A DNA stretch of 64,000 nucleotides from Sulfoacidibacillus ferrooxidans (GTDB lineage Bacteria > Bacillota > Bacilli > Alicyclobacillales > SLC66): contig NZ_JALBUF010000001.1 of the NCBI RefSeq assembly GCF_022606465.1, positions 124,001 to 188,000 of the forward strand, in the 5' to 3' direction. Below, in pieces: positions 37,172 through 46,793 of the stretch (the stretch's first letter is position 1; each line of letters opens with the position of its first letter). A program made the position numbers and the translations under genes. Below the pieces are notes generated by a model. The model saw only the letters and a program-made list of their open reading frames with translations, made no database searches and was not told the origin of the DNA.

Positions 37172-37201
37172 AAAATGAGGCCCACAATCTTGTGGGCCTC
37201 A
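37171..37201 (-). terminator. Terminator of trxA (convergent with hemL)
   Basis: An 11-bp perfect stem GAGGCCCACAA/TTGTGGGCCTC directly after the hemL stop; the T tract (TTTTT) is only on the minus strand, but the hairpin may also stop hemL transcripts. Confidence 0.85.
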
Positions 37202-37236
37202 TGGTTAGATCTTCCTTGCATTTCAGTTCTTACCCA

Positions 37237-37557
37237 TTAACCAAGCAGATCTGCAATGCGCGCTTGTAACTGTGCCTTTGGCATATATCCAACCACTTGG
37301 CGAACTGCTTTCCCATCTTTAAATACAACTAGGGTTGGAATGCTCATAATGCCAAATTGACCTGCGATTTGTGGGTTTTCATCCACATTCAACTTTCCTA
37401 CCTTTAGCTTACCTTGCAAGTCTTTTCCTAGCTCTTCCACAATAGGAGATAGCAATTTACAAGGACCACACCATGCAGCCCAAAAGTCGATCATCACAGG
37501 AAGATCGCCCTTGATAAATGATGCAAAAGATTGATCAGTAACATCTTGAACAGCCAT
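37237..37557 (-). CDS. trxA: Thioredoxin
   Basis: 106 residues with WCGPC (Cys30 and Cys33), the cis-Pro in SIPTLVVF and the GK...VGYMPK tail of classical thioredoxins. Cytosolic disulfide reductant. Lies 20 nt after the NifU-like gene, likely one transcript. Confidence 0.97.
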   Translation of the reverse strand: MAVQDVTDQSFASFIKGDLPVMIDFWAAWCGPCKLLSPIVEELGKDLQGKLKVGKLNVDENPQIAGQFGIMSIPTLVVFKDGKAVRQVVGYMPKAQLQARIADLLG

Positions 37558-37577
37558 TCTCTACACCCCCGAAAAAA

Positions 37578-37796
37578 TTATACTGCAATCACATCGATCA
37601 CTTCTGGAACAGATTGTTTAAGGGCGCGTTCAATGCCCATCTTTAATGTCATCGTTGACATTGGACACCCACTACAAGCCCCTGTGAGATGTAATGTAAC
37701 AATCCCCGCTACGAAGCTCACCAGTTCCACATCGCCGCCGTCCGACTGCAAGGCTGGACGGAGACTCTCAATGACCTCTTGCACTTGCTCCATCAT
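37578..37796 (-). CDS. NifU C-terminal-domain Fe-S scaffold protein
   Basis: 72 residues from the ATG at 37796 (GGAGGGGG upstream). [15 protein letters not shown] and the [10 protein letters not shown] motif with Cys41 and Cys44 define the NifU C-terminal (Nfu) domain, which carries a transient Fe-S cluster at a dimer interface. Comparable to B. subtilis YutI. Followed by trxA. Confidence 0.94.
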   Translation of the reverse strand: MMEQVQEVIESLRPALQSDGGDVELVSFVAGIVTLHLTGACSGCPMSTMTLKMGIERALKQSVPEVIDVIAV

Positions 37797-37829
37797 CCGA
37801 ATTACCCCCTCCACATGGAACCACCTCTC

Positions 37830-37835
37830 ATTATA
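37830..37835 (-). promoter_or_regulatory. Extended -10 promoter of the nfu-trxA unit
   Basis: TGG-TATAAT on the minus strand, a perfect -10 with a TG extension, 34 nt before the chosen Nfu start; no good -35 is visible. Confidence 0.55.
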
Positions 37836-37862
37836 CCAAATGCGTCAAACAGCAACATGGAT

Positions 37863-38912
37863 TTAGCTGTCCCCTAATAAGCGCTCCGCTATAACTGCAT
37901 AATCTTCTTCGGATTCTAAGAAAACAACCACATACTCAGGTCTGCCTGGAACCATTCGCACAGCGGGAACAAGCAAGATCATGCCCTCTACACCGCGAAC
38001 AAGAAATTCACGAGCCTCGTTTAAACCCACAAGAACCGCAGTTTCATTTGCCATATGAGCTAGTGCACAGAATTGCTTAACAACTTCTTCATCATAAGGC
38101 TGATCACTCGCCACAACATCACCTGATAGCAATAAACTAATCCACCCTAGAACGCGCGGATGAGCCAATCGAGCACGCAATAAATCCGAGAAAACTTCTG
38201 TTTCAGTAACTTCTTGTTTCATCTCGTGATTCATCCCAGACTCTATATCTTGATCTATATCATCAGTAGAATATAAATCATATGCAGATAACCGTAGCAC
38301 ATTGTCCTCATCTAAGCTACTTAGTGATGATTCTACCTCATGTTGTTCTACTACTACAGGGGCTTGTGAAAACTCATCACCTTGTAATGCTGAATAACCA
38401 GACTTCCCTTGTGATTCATGATGATACATCGTATGTTGATCATCTTTTGCAACCACAGCGTTAACCATTGGTGCCATTTTTTTTTGCTTGCGCACTCGTG
38501 CAACCACACGTTGTGCATATATCTCTGGTTGTTCGGGCTTCCTCGTCTCCGTGGCTTGCTTGACAGGTTCTTCAAATACATCGGCTCGTTGTGGTTCAAC
38601 TTGTCGTACACGCTCAAACGGTCGATCACGCGTGCCTTGATTCTCTAGTCCTTGATCCGCTTCATTTCTTGCCTTTACTCTCGCTTCATATGCTCTTCGC
38701 CGCTCAGCCCATAACTCGTCCTCATCTTCATTTGTCTCATCCACAGGATCACTATCCCGCTTTTTCTTAGTTCGTTGTGGCTTCTGTGTTCGTTTATCTG
38801 TAGCCGATTGATTTTGACGACTCAGTTGATTCACATTCCAAACCACTAATAGAATAATAACAACGAGTACAACAATTCCTGCTACGATCCAAAAAATTGC
38901 ATTCGATCCCAT
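37863..38912 (-). CDS. Single-pass membrane protein with long acidic linker, function unknown
   Basis: 349 residues from the ATG at 38912; a longer frame to 38969 exists. One membrane helix at about residues 4-28, then roughly 200 residues of charged low-complexity sequence rich in Lys/Arg, then Glu/Asp, then a C-terminal globular region (last ~100 residues) with GLNEAREFLVRGVEG and YVVVFLESEEDY. The topology suggests a cytosolic regulatory or scaffold tail. It follows the ABC-2 genes on the same strand. No family recognised. Confidence 0.78.
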   Translation of the reverse strand: MGSNAIFWIVAGIVVLVVIILLVVWNVNQLSRQNQSATDKRTQKPQRTKKKRDSDPVDETNEDEDELWAERRRAYEARVKARNEADQGLENQGTRDRPFERVRQVEPQRADVFEEPVKQATETRKPEQPEIYAQRVVARVRKQKKMAPMVNAVVAKDDQHTMYHHESQGKSGYSALQGDEFSQAPVVVEQHEVESSLSSLDEDNVLRLSAYDLYSTDDIDQDIESGMNHEMKQEVTETEVFSDLLRARLAHPRVLGWISLLLSGDVVASDQPYDEEVVKQFCALAHMANETAVLVGLNEAREFLVRGVEGMILLVPAVRMVPGRPEYVVVFLESEEDYAVIAERLLGDS

Positions 38913-39023
38913 TCTCTCTGCATCCTTCTCGTTAAATTTTACCTTAAAAAATCTTGTTTCGTTCACCATAACACAGCGACCGTTGAGAAAAAAAGCCCTG
39001 TATCAAAATTTCCTCAAAGCCAA

Positions 39024-39944
39024 TCATCTCAATAGCCATTTCACTGCTCGCTTTTTCAACAAAATAAAAGCCCCTGGTCGCAAGCGCCAAATACTTGCTA
39101 AAAGAAGCAATAAACTCCCAACAAGATAGACAATTAAAAAAGTGAGCCATGCTGTAGAACTAGCTAAATTGTGGTTTGTAACAACAACAAAAATAGCTGC
39201 AACAGCTGGTTGATGAAACGCGGGTGTTATGAATCCTAAGGTTGCCTCGAGACTGGCCTGCATATACACAGGATTGATACTATAACAAAAACCTGCAATC
39301 CATTGAATTATTTCTTCGTCAGGACTATGGTTTGCAAGATCATCTAAAAAATACCCAATAATCGCTGAACCTAAAAACATCATGGCCACAGTTGCATATG
39401 AAAGCACTGTGCTCCAACCAGTTTTGCGAAGTAAAGTTGACCAAAACACACTAACACTCGCAATGGTTAAAAGCGTAATGCATTGCTCTCCAAACACCGC
39501 AAGCACTTGCGACGGAACGACTCCTCCAAACAAAAATACAATACTATAGAGTGGAAGTGTCATGATAATGAGAAGTAACAAAAACGAAATAGAAGAAATA
39601 AACTTTGCAATAATAATGGACCCTGGTGAAAGCGGTGTAGTTAAAAGCACACTGAGTGTTTGCCTTTCTCGTTCGCCACTAATCGCACCTGCTGCAATAC
39701 CCGGTGTAACAAATGAAATCATAGCCAATTGGAGATAGGACAAAAACATAAATAATTCAGCGGTCCGCGTAGGTTGCAATAAAAGCGTTTGACCTTGAAC
39801 ATTGACATACATAAAAACAAATGCAACCGTCCCGATGACAAAGAGATAGAGTGACATAGCGAGCACTGTGCGTCCAGAACGCATTCGCTGACGCAGTTCT
39901 TTGCGCCATAGCGGATTGCCCAGCCACCGTTCGATCATATGCAC
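39024..39944 (-). CDS. ABC-2 type transporter permease
   Basis: 306 residues with about six membrane helices. The motif ISGERERQTLSVLLTTPLSPGSII around residues 87-110 is the ABC-2 permease signature (E-R-E-xx-TL-LLTTP). Forms the membrane half of the exporter with the ATPase 15 nt upstream. Confidence 0.9.
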   Translation of the reverse strand: MHMIERWLGNPLWRKELRQRMRSGRTVLAMSLYLFVIGTVAFVFMYVNVQGQTLLLQPTRTAELFMFLSYLQLAMISFVTPGIAAGAISGERERQTLSVLLTTPLSPGSIIIAKFISSISFLLLLIIMTLPLYSIVFLFGGVVPSQVLAVFGEQCITLLTIASVSVFWSTLLRKTGWSTVLSYATVAMMFLGSAIIGYFLDDLANHSPDEEIIQWIAGFCYSINPVYMQASLEATLGFITPAFHQPAVAAIFVVVTNHNLASSTAWLTFLIVYLVGSLLLLLASIWRLRPGAFILLKKRAVKWLLR

Positions 39945-39958
39945 ACTCTCACCATCCT

Positions 39959-40924
39959 CTAGAGCATCTGTTTTGATGCAGCCGTCTGTTGATCCACGCG
40001 TTCCTCATCTTTCGTGAGGTGCAAGAATAGATCCTCAAGACTTCCCCCGACCTCATGAAAAGATTTTAAATGATAGCCAGCCTGCAATAATTCGCGTACA
40101 AATTCCACCTGTTCCTGATCGCCACCTGCAAATAATAACTCCACTTTACAGTCATCACTAGAAAGAATATCGGTCACCCATTCATGACGACGCACAAAAT
40201 GAGCTAATAATTGGCCTTCACCTAAGACCTCAAGGCACATCTGACGCTGCCCATTAGCTCGCGCTGTCACAACTTCAACAGATGCACAGGCGACCAGTTG
40301 GCCACTCTTAATGATCCCTATTTCATCACACATATCAGCTAATTCAGGGAGAATATGCGAGCTAATAAGAACTGTCTTCCCACGTTCTCGCAACCCTTTG
40401 ATAATCTCACGCATTTCGATTCGCGAGCGCGGATCCAGTCCTGATGCAGGCTCATCCAGGATCAGGACGGGGGGATCATGCATCAAACAGCGAGCAAGGC
40501 CTAACCTTTGTTGCATGCCACGTGATAGTGCATTGACATAGGCATCCGATCGGTCCTCCAAACTGACCATGTGCAATAACTCTTGAGTCCGGGGCTCAAG
40601 AAGAGTATTTGCAACACCATAAGCTGTGCCATAAAATCCAAGGTACTCGCGGACAGTTAAATCATCATATACGCCAAAAACATCTGGCATATATCCAATC
40701 AATCGCCGGACCATAGCAGGATCTGAAGTAACCTCTGCAGTGCCAACAAATGCTCGCCCTGATGTTGGCAACATCAATGTGGCTAAAATAGACAGTGTTG
40801 TTGTTTTGCCCGCCCCATTTTCGCCGATAAACCCAAATACAGTACCCGGTCTCACATCTAAATTCAAATCGTGAACGGCTTCAAACTTCCCATACCGTTT
40901 GCATAAATTTTCAGTCCGAATCAT
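39959..40924 (-). CDS. ABC transporter ATP-binding protein
   Basis: 321 residues. Walker A GENGAGKTT, signature LSRGMQQRLGLARC, Walker B LILDEPASGLDP and the switch His in SSHILPEL are intact. The C-terminal ~100 residues form an extra domain typical of ABC-2 (drug or natA-like) ATPases. Between the GATase-like membrane protein and the permease, as one operon. Confidence 0.95.
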   Translation of the reverse strand: MIRTENLCKRYGKFEAVHDLNLDVRPGTVFGFIGENGAGKTTTLSILATLMLPTSGRAFVGTAEVTSDPAMVRRLIGYMPDVFGVYDDLTVREYLGFYGTAYGVANTLLEPRTQELLHMVSLEDRSDAYVNALSRGMQQRLGLARCLMHDPPVLILDEPASGLDPRSRIEMREIIKGLRERGKTVLISSHILPELADMCDEIGIIKSGQLVACASVEVVTARANGQRQMCLEVLGEGQLLAHFVRRHEWVTDILSSDDCKVELLFAGGDQEQVEFVRELLQAGYHLKSFHEVGGSLEDLFLHLTKDEERVDQQTAASKQML

Positions 40925-40934
40925 GATTGATCCC

Positions 40935-42866
40935 TCATTCCACTACGGGCATAACAGGAAGTACTTGTCTAACGATCCACTGTGGTGTTGCCGGTAAGGT
41001 TGTGCCAAGCGGATTAAACAAGTTCGGTTCATCATGTGTCCAACCAATAAACAACACGTCACCTTGTGGGGCCTTCGCTGCTACAAATGAACCGACATCG
41101 CCAAACAGTGCATGTCCAACCCCATACGAGGCACTCTGTAATGCCATGGAAAGGCCTGCAAGCACATCGTGATGTGTAGAATTTGAGCGAAGCATAGCAT
41201 CTACATCGATCACTTCTCCGCGTTTTATGGGCCCAAGATCGATGACCTGTCCATCTTTCACTAAAGCTGCATCAGAAAAGTTGACCCTTGTGTCATTCAC
41301 TACGTCGCCTGCAATCGTGTTCCCCGTAGAATATAAGTTTGCATCCATGTTCCCAAAATGGTGTGCTTCATGAACAGAATAGACAAACCTTCCGCCCCAC
41401 GCTCGCACATGACTAAATGTTGTACGGTTTTCCGTATGCAAAAAGCTCACGCGTCCATCATCTGCATATCCTGTAGCTTCTTCAGCAAGCGCGACACTCC
41501 ACGTCGATGGTGGCGTCACAATACTATACGACCGCATTTGTGGAGACATGAGTGCCTCGACACCAACCGTTTGTGCTAAATGATCATCAAAAATATCAAC
41601 TAATCCAACGTTTTGTGTAAGAATACCATTTGGACGTTGCAGTACTCCCATTTCATAAATGGCACCAGCAACCACAAAAGCGATCAGCGGCAGTACAAAC
41701 CAGGCCCATTCATTTTTGCGATGTCTACGCAATATAATATACAACGCAGGTCCACAAATAAATGTATACAATCCAAACGTGATCTCCCAGATCCATAGCG
41801 GTGGCGAATGCAACTGTGGAAACTGCTCAGCTGCTCCCATGATAGAAAGTGTACCATTTTGCCCAAAAAGATCAGGTTTCACTGCCAAAATAGCACTATG
41901 TAGCGAGCGCGAGATGGCATCCCACAATAGTGCATTTCCAGACCACGACACGAGTACTGGAGACGACGCATCAAAACCAACATACACCACTTCTCCGCGT
42001 CCAAGAGGCGCATCAGCAATCAATGCCTGGCTTGTACTCCCTACAAGAACTGTTGCTGATTGTTTAGCATGCCCATACAATAGTGCAAGAGACGAGTGAA
42101 GTGGAGTTGACCCAGCAAATGATGCCAATTGCGATCCTGATCCGTCCAATACTATCGATCCATTGACAGGACTTAGCCGAGAAAATAAACCGATTTGCCC
42201 AGCATTCGGCTCTACGCCTCCTAAAACTAAAATCCCACCTGATCGCACCCAATCTTCCAAAGCCTTGACCTGACTCGAATGAAGTTCAGCAGCTGCTGAA
42301 CCATCGATATATATATACCGCAATGTCTGCAAAAGTTGAACCGAAGGTGGTAATGCTTTTGGATTTATGTATGCAGTCACTAACTCTGATGTCCCATTAG
42401 CAGAAGAAACTCCTGCTAGAAACTGAACAGACTGCGGATGATCACTAACTACACCTGCCACATCGGAACCTTCAACAGAGATGCCAATCATATGAGCGCT
42501 TGCGTACACAGCACCGTGATATTGAAAGGTGATATCTCCACCAAGGCGCAATAACTCTCCTGGAACGCCAACAGTAACAACATTTGTCTGATGTGGACGT
42601 AATGTTATCGGCCATTCCATGGTTCCTTCATATGGATACTTACGTGCCACGTGATACACAATATTACCTTGAATACTCTTTTTTCCTGAAAACGCAAGCA
42701 CCACGCGAACAGGCACCCACACATTTGGATCATAATAACTTTGAAACCCTACCCCAACACTCATGTTTACAGTACTTGTGGCGGCACGACTGACTTCACT
42801 TGGAAACAACCAAAAGAGCACGAAGACAAGTACCATGCCTATGTGCAAGAAGCGCCGGCTAGCCAT
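40935..42866 (-). CDS. Large exported membrane protein with GATase1-like domain, ABC partner
   Basis: 643 residues from the ATG at 42866 (AGGA eight nt upstream). An N-terminal signal or anchor (residues 5-28), a beta-rich extracytoplasmic region, then a class I glutamine-amidotransferase-like fold (IYIDGSAAAELHSSQVKALEDWVRSGG region, no catalytic Cys seen), two membrane helices around 360-425 and a further beta-rich C-terminus. Similar proteins accompany ABC-2 exporters, with GldG as a distant analogue. Function unknown; likely a periplasm-facing partner of the two genes that follow. Confidence 0.8.
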   Translation of the reverse strand: MASRRFLHIGMVLVFVLFWLFPSEVSRAATSTVNMSVGVGFQSYYDPNVWVPVRVVLAFSGKKSIQGNIVYHVARKYPYEGTMEWPITLRPHQTNVVTVGVPGELLRLGGDITFQYHGAVYASAHMIGISVEGSDVAGVVSDHPQSVQFLAGVSSANGTSELVTAYINPKALPPSVQLLQTLRYIYIDGSAAAELHSSQVKALEDWVRSGGILVLGGVEPNAGQIGLFSRLSPVNGSIVLDGSGSQLASFAGSTPLHSSLALLYGHAKQSATVLVGSTSQALIADAPLGRGEVVYVGFDASSPVLVSWSGNALLWDAISRSLHSAILAVKPDLFGQNGTLSIMGAAEQFPQLHSPPLWIWEITFGLYTFICGPALYIILRRHRKNEWAWFVLPLIAFVVAGAIYEMGVLQRPNGILTQNVGLVDIFDDHLAQTVGVEALMSPQMRSYSIVTPPSTWSVALAEEATGYADDGRVSFLHTENRTTFSHVRAWGGRFVYSVHEAHHFGNMDANLYSTGNTIAGDVVNDTRVNFSDAALVKDGQVIDLGPIKRGEVIDVDAMLRSNSTHHDVLAGLSMALQSASYGVGHALFGDVGSFVAAKAPQGDVLFIGWTHDEPNLFNPLGTTLPATPQWIVRQVLPVMPVVE

Positions 42867-42982
42867 AGCGTCAGTCCTATCTCTCACTTTCATAGCCACA
42901 TTGTATCACGCGTTAAAAGTCCTCGCGACTCTTTGTACAAACACTTCCATACACTGAACACAAATCATTGTACAAGGTCGCA

Positions 42983-44074
42983 TCAGCGGCCTTGTACGCC
43001 CTTTTCGGTTGCTAAGAACAACCCAAAATCCACCGCCAGATCAGAAGCTTTTCGCTGCATGTCAGGAAAAAGTAACCGTCTTGCCGGCTTAGGATTTAAT
43101 TCAATGAACCAAGGCTGACCATTGACATCAAGTCCCAAATCATAACCGATAATGCCAAGTCTCTTATAGCGTTTGATCAACATTTGTCCTACTGCAAGTG
43201 CAGTGCGTTCAAGCGCCACTTCATCAATCGTTAACCCCTGCTGCTTTAATGCCGTTTGCAAGACGCTAAACCGCATCCTACTTCCACCCGCAACCAGATT
43301 GGTCACCACACCATTGGGAGCTGCAATTTTCGGTACGATACCGACTAACTCCCACGCACCACTGCGATTGCGTTGTATGACTACACGAAAATCGACTTGC
43401 CCACCACGATAGGTTAAAAGGGGAATACGCTCTTGCGCAATATGGGGTACTCGGAGTACATGTTTTGCAGCAAAACTACGAAACTCAGCTGGGTTTAGTG
43501 ATAACCGCAAATGCCCACGTTCATAAAACCGGTCACAGTGGACGCTAATCTTCCCACGATCTTTCGCTATTCGAAAAACTCCCCGTCCGCCATAGCCACC
43601 CGATGGCTTTACATAGAGCACACCGTACTGCATCAACATATCATCAATAACATCAACTGAATGAATTTTTCGCGTAGCAGGTACATGAAGTCCACAACTT
43701 GAACAATCAGCTATCCACTTCGAAGTGGCAGCTTTCCCTGATATCAGTGGATTAAATACAGGTATACCGTGTAGTGCCGCCTGTTGTCTTAAGGCTCTAA
43801 CCTTACCTTGCATGACCAGATGAACAAACACATTTTCATAAATCACATCGGGCAATCTAGCCGTTACTTTTTCAAATCCCTGCTCGCCCCGATGGTCCCA
43901 CTCATAGCCTGTCATAACGCCTTGATTAGCATGAAAATGTTCTGGATGAAACAAAATAAGGCGAGCGTCATGTTCGGCCGCACGCCTCGCCATCTGTCCA
44001 AAAAATCCACTGTTACGCGGAATCACCGTTGTCGTAACACCGATAATTGGTTGCCGCAAAACCATGCCATGCAT
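42983..44074 (-). CDS. YheC/YheD-like ATP-grasp protein
   Basis: 363 residues. An N-terminal YheC/D domain (residues 1-~125) precedes an ATP-grasp fold with YVKPSGGYGGRG (P-loop-like), DFRVVIQRN and GIIGYDLGLDVNGQPWFIELNPKP at the Mg/ATP site. YheC and YheD are spore-coat-associated in B. subtilis with unknown ligation chemistry. The ATG follows GGGGAG. Confidence 0.85.
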   Translation of the reverse strand: MHGMVLRQPIIGVTTTVIPRNSGFFGQMARRAAEHDARLILFHPEHFHANQGVMTGYEWDHRGEQGFEKVTARLPDVIYENVFVHLVMQGKVRALRQQAALHGIPVFNPLISGKAATSKWIADCSSCGLHVPATRKIHSVDVIDDMLMQYGVLYVKPSGGYGGRGVFRIAKDRGKISVHCDRFYERGHLRLSLNPAEFRSFAAKHVLRVPHIAQERIPLLTYRGGQVDFRVVIQRNRSGAWELVGIVPKIAAPNGVVTNLVAGGSRMRFSVLQTALKQQGLTIDEVALERTALAVGQMLIKRYKRLGIIGYDLGLDVNGQPWFIELNPKPARRLLFPDMQRKASDLAVDFGLFLATEKGVQGR

Positions 44075-44188
44075 CTCCCCGTTGCTTCCTCGTACAACAC
44101 ATCATTCGTGTGGTGCACCTTCTGCTCATGCATGTGTATGTCAAAAAGACGCATTTGGTCCATTGGCAAAACCAACTATCTGGTACGA

Positions 44189-44554
44189 TTAGGCTTGTTC
44201 CCGCTCGTTATACTCTACTTTTACAGTGGTAGAGATCCCGCCGCGCACATTAAACTTCCCGATCACTTCAACATATTTAGGCTTCGCATACGAAATAAAG
44301 TCATCGGCAATTCGATTGGTAACTTCCTCATGAAAATGGCCTTCATCCCGAAAATTCCAAAGATACAATTTCAATGACTTGAGTTCAATAATATAAGGTC
44401 CTGGACGATAGCGGAATGTGATCGTGCCAAAATCCGGTTGCCCTGTTTTCGGACATAACGTCGTAAATTCTGGCGCCTCAATATAAATTTCATAATCTCG
44501 TTCTGGGTAAGGATTTGGAATTGGATCTAACACTGTACTTTTTTGTGTTGACAC
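44189..44554 (-). CDS. queF: 7-cyano-7-deazaguanine reductase QueF
   Basis: 121 residues from the GTG at 44554 (AAGGGG upstream). TTLCPKTGQPDFGTI contains the nucleophile Cys34 and Asp41, and the central ELKSLKLYLWNFRDEGHFHEE is the QueF substrate motif. It makes preQ1 for queuosine. This is the short unimodular form. No queCDE genes are in the window. Confidence 0.96.
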   Translation of the reverse strand: MSTQKSTVLDPIPNPYPERDYEIYIEAPEFTTLCPKTGQPDFGTITFRYRPGPYIIELKSLKLYLWNFRDEGHFHEEVTNRIADDFISYAKPKYVEVIGKFNVRGGISTTVKVEYNEREQA

Positions 44555-44627
44555 GTTCTTACGCCCCTTTAATCCATACATTCTATTGCAACGATCTTGT
44601 TAAAAGTAGCAGGGCGTCAAGTGCTTG

Positions 44628-44906
44628 TCAATTGGCGGATTCATCCTCTGAAGACTGTTTCTCATGTTTTAACTCTTGTAGCACCTCATTTTGTGTCTCC
44701 TCATCGTACGCAGAAATCCCGATATTTAAAATACCTTCCAGTGATTCGATGTGTAATTGATCAATACGGTATTCGATTTTTTGGTGTTTCAGAGTGCGAA
44801 TAATCGCTTTTAATGTGGAGACTTCACGCTCTAAGATACGCACGCGATCAAACCACTCACGAGCCGTTTCATTTTGTAAAAACCAGTCCTCATCCACCAC
44901 CATCAC
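44628..44906 (-). CDS. GerPC-like spore germination protein
   Basis: 92 residues. A coiled-coil (residues ~18-45) precedes IEYRIDQLHIESLEGILNIG, which matches the C-terminal signature of GerPC. GerP proteins help nutrient germinants cross the spore coat. It is shorter than Bacillus GerPC (~200). Overlaps the upstream small gene by about four nt, and a sigma-K-like promoter precedes both. Confidence 0.75.
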   Translation of the reverse strand: MMVVDEDWFLQNETAREWFDRVRILEREVSTLKAIIRTLKHQKIEYRIDQLHIESLEGILNIGISAYDEETQNEVLQELKHEKQSSEDESAN

Positions 44907-45085
44907 CTCGCAGACCTATTGGCAGAGTGTTTTTCCTCCATAGAATGAATTGTATCTGTTGCTTTTTTAGAAGGTTTAACCGCAATACCCACTCCTATAT
45001 TGATTCGTCCGCCTTCAACTGACTCAATGCTCATCGCGCGAATAGACACACGTGCATCGATGATGCGATCTTCGCATGCACTCAC
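44903..45085 (-). CDS. Small GerP-type protein (candidate)
   Basis: 60 residues from the GTG at 45085 behind GGGGGAG. Contains SIESVEGGRINIGVGIAVKP, similar in feel to the short beta segments of GerPA/GerPF-type proteins (IxSxGGGxVNFGD). Assignment rests mainly on its overlap with the GerPC-like gene and the sigma-K-like promoter. Confidence 0.6.
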   Translation of the reverse strand: MSACEDRIIDARVSIRAMSIESVEGGRINIGVGIAVKPSKKATDTIHSMEEKHSANRSAR

Positions 45086-45145
45086 GTTTTCTCCCCCTAT
45101 CACCTACACTCACCCGTGACACTTGCCTAGTTCTTAGCTCGCCCC

Positions 45146-45174
45146 TATACTATGCGTGAACCGTAACAGAGGTG
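45146..45174 (-). promoter_or_regulatory. Sigma-K-type promoter of the gerP-like genes
   Basis: On the minus strand CACC (45171-45174), 16 bp and CATAGTATA (45146-45154) match the mother-cell consensus AC-N16-CATANNNTA. It lies 60 nt upstream of the GTG and overlaps the leader of the divergent methylase gene. Confidence 0.6.
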
Positions 45175-45191
45175 AAAGAAGGCTATACAAA

Positions 45192-46697
45192 ATGAACCTA
45201 CCTCATGATTTTGAAATCATGTATCGCAAAGTCTTTGGCGAAACAGCATGGTTTGCCTATCTAGACGGATATTCTGATCGTCCTTGGCGCGCCTTGCGGG
45301 TGAATCCCAAACGTCCCATTTGTGCAGAATTGTATCCCTTATTACATACACCTGTACCATGGGCTAAAGATGCCTATATGATAGAAAATGATCTTCCATT
45401 AGGGGGCGATCCACTACATGCAGGTGGGCTCTTTTATCTACAAGAACCCTCTGCGATGGCGCCTGTGGCAGCATTACACCCAGTAGCTGGCGAAAGCATT
45501 CTTGATTTATGTGCTGCACCAGGTGGTAAAACGACGCAGATTGCAGCTGCCATGAATGATCGCGGAATACTTGTGGCCAATGAAATTCATCGCGAACGCT
45601 GCTTAGCGCTTGCAGAAAACACAGAGCGCATGGGGCTTTCTTCAACTTGCGTCACCAATCTAGAACCGCATGCTTTGATTCCCTATTTTGAACAGTTTTT
45701 TGACGCTGTGCTCGTCGATGCGCCTTGTAGTGGGGAAGGTATGTTTCGAAAAGATCCACAATCCATTGCACAGTGGAATGAACACCTCCCAGAGCACAAT
45801 GCAACACGCCAACTCGATATCCTCGATTCGGCATATCAGATGACAAAACCAGGCGGACGAATCGTCTATTCTACATGCACTTTTAATCCGATCGAAAATG
45901 AAACTGTCCTCTTGCGGTTTATCGCTGAACATCAAGACGTAAGACTTGTGCCACTTATGCTTCCTGAGGCGTTGCCTGGCTTATCCATAGATCAACTACG
46001 GTCATTGGCAAATGAACAGTGGCCACTCCTAGAAGATACTTTGCAACTAGTAGGAAACGACGATCTTGCTCGCTGTGATACCACTCGCAGCAATCGTTAT
46101 TTTCCTTATTCATCTAATGGGGAAGGACATTTTGTCGCGCTGATCGAAAAGCAAATAAGTTCATGTGCTCCATCACAACACATAGGTACAGCTCACGGGA
46201 AGAAACGATCTTTAAAAAAACGGACAGCAAGCGCACAACAACAAGAAGTGATCGAATTATTTACTGACTTTGCATGCGCTACCCTATCCAAAACCTACTG
46301 GCGCAAACTACAAGAAACACATACACTAGCACTTCATGGTGAGATCTTATATGCCGTGCCACATAACTTACCCCAAACAGTGCCATTTGCACATGGGATT
46401 TTACGCAAAGGTCTGCCTCTTTGCACAGCGCGGAATCACCATATCGTTCCCTCTCATGCCCTTGCGCTTGCACTGACAGCCCATGATGTGCAACGTGAGT
46501 TGCAATTATCCTATGGAGATATTCGCGTACTAAATTACTTGCGAGGCGAAACGCTATCTGTTGATGAGAGCAATGGATATCTGTTAGTTACTGTAGATGG
46601 TGTGCCACAAGGCTTTGGTAAGGTAGTCGATGGCATCTTAAAAAACCATATGCCAAAAGGTCTGCGCAAAAAATATACATTTGTGCTACCCCACTAA
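45192..46697 (+). CDS. RsmF/YebU-type rRNA cytosine-C5 methyltransferase
   Basis: 501 residues from the ATG at 45192 (AAGAAGG upstream). SAM motif LDLCAAPGGKTTQIAA, catalytic Cys pair in DAPCSGEGMFRKDP and YSTCTFNPIENE, and a C-terminal RsmF-like extension (residues ~300-500, PUA-like end). Methylates 16S or tRNA cytosine; the exact site is not inferable. Divergent from the gerP-like genes. Confidence 0.93.
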   Translation: MNLPHDFEIMYRKVFGETAWFAYLDGYSDRPWRALRVNPKRPICAELYPLLHTPVPWAKDAYMIENDLPLGGDPLHAGGLFYLQEPSAMAPVAALHPVAGESILDLCAAPGGKTTQIAAAMNDRGILVANEIHRERCLALAENTERMGLSSTCVTNLEPHALIPYFEQFFDAVLVDAPCSGEGMFRKDPQSIAQWNEHLPEHNATRQLDILDSAYQMTKPGGRIVYSTCTFNPIENETVLLRFIAEHQDVRLVPLMLPEALPGLSIDQLRSLANEQWPLLEDTLQLVGNDDLARCDTTRSNRYFPYSSNGEGHFVALIEKQISSCAPSQHIGTAHGKKRSLKKRTASAQQQEVIELFTDFACATLSKTYWRKLQETHTLALHGEILYAVPHNLPQTVPFAHGILRKGLPLCTARNHHIVPSHALALALTAHDVQRELQLSYGDIRVLNYLRGETLSVDESNGYLLVTVDGVPQGFGKVVDGILKNHMPKGLRKKYTFVLPH

Positions 46698-46793
46698 ATC
46701 ACACTCACCAGATCAATTAGCATAAAGGAACCTGCTATAAACTAATTGCATAGGCTATATGAGCATAAGCCACTGCAGGGAGCGTGAACTCAC

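Noticed and set aside
42970-42997. 12-bp hairpin at the end of the ATP-grasp gene
   Set aside because: Probably a weak terminator overlapping the stop codon; T tract is poor, so not listed as a feature.
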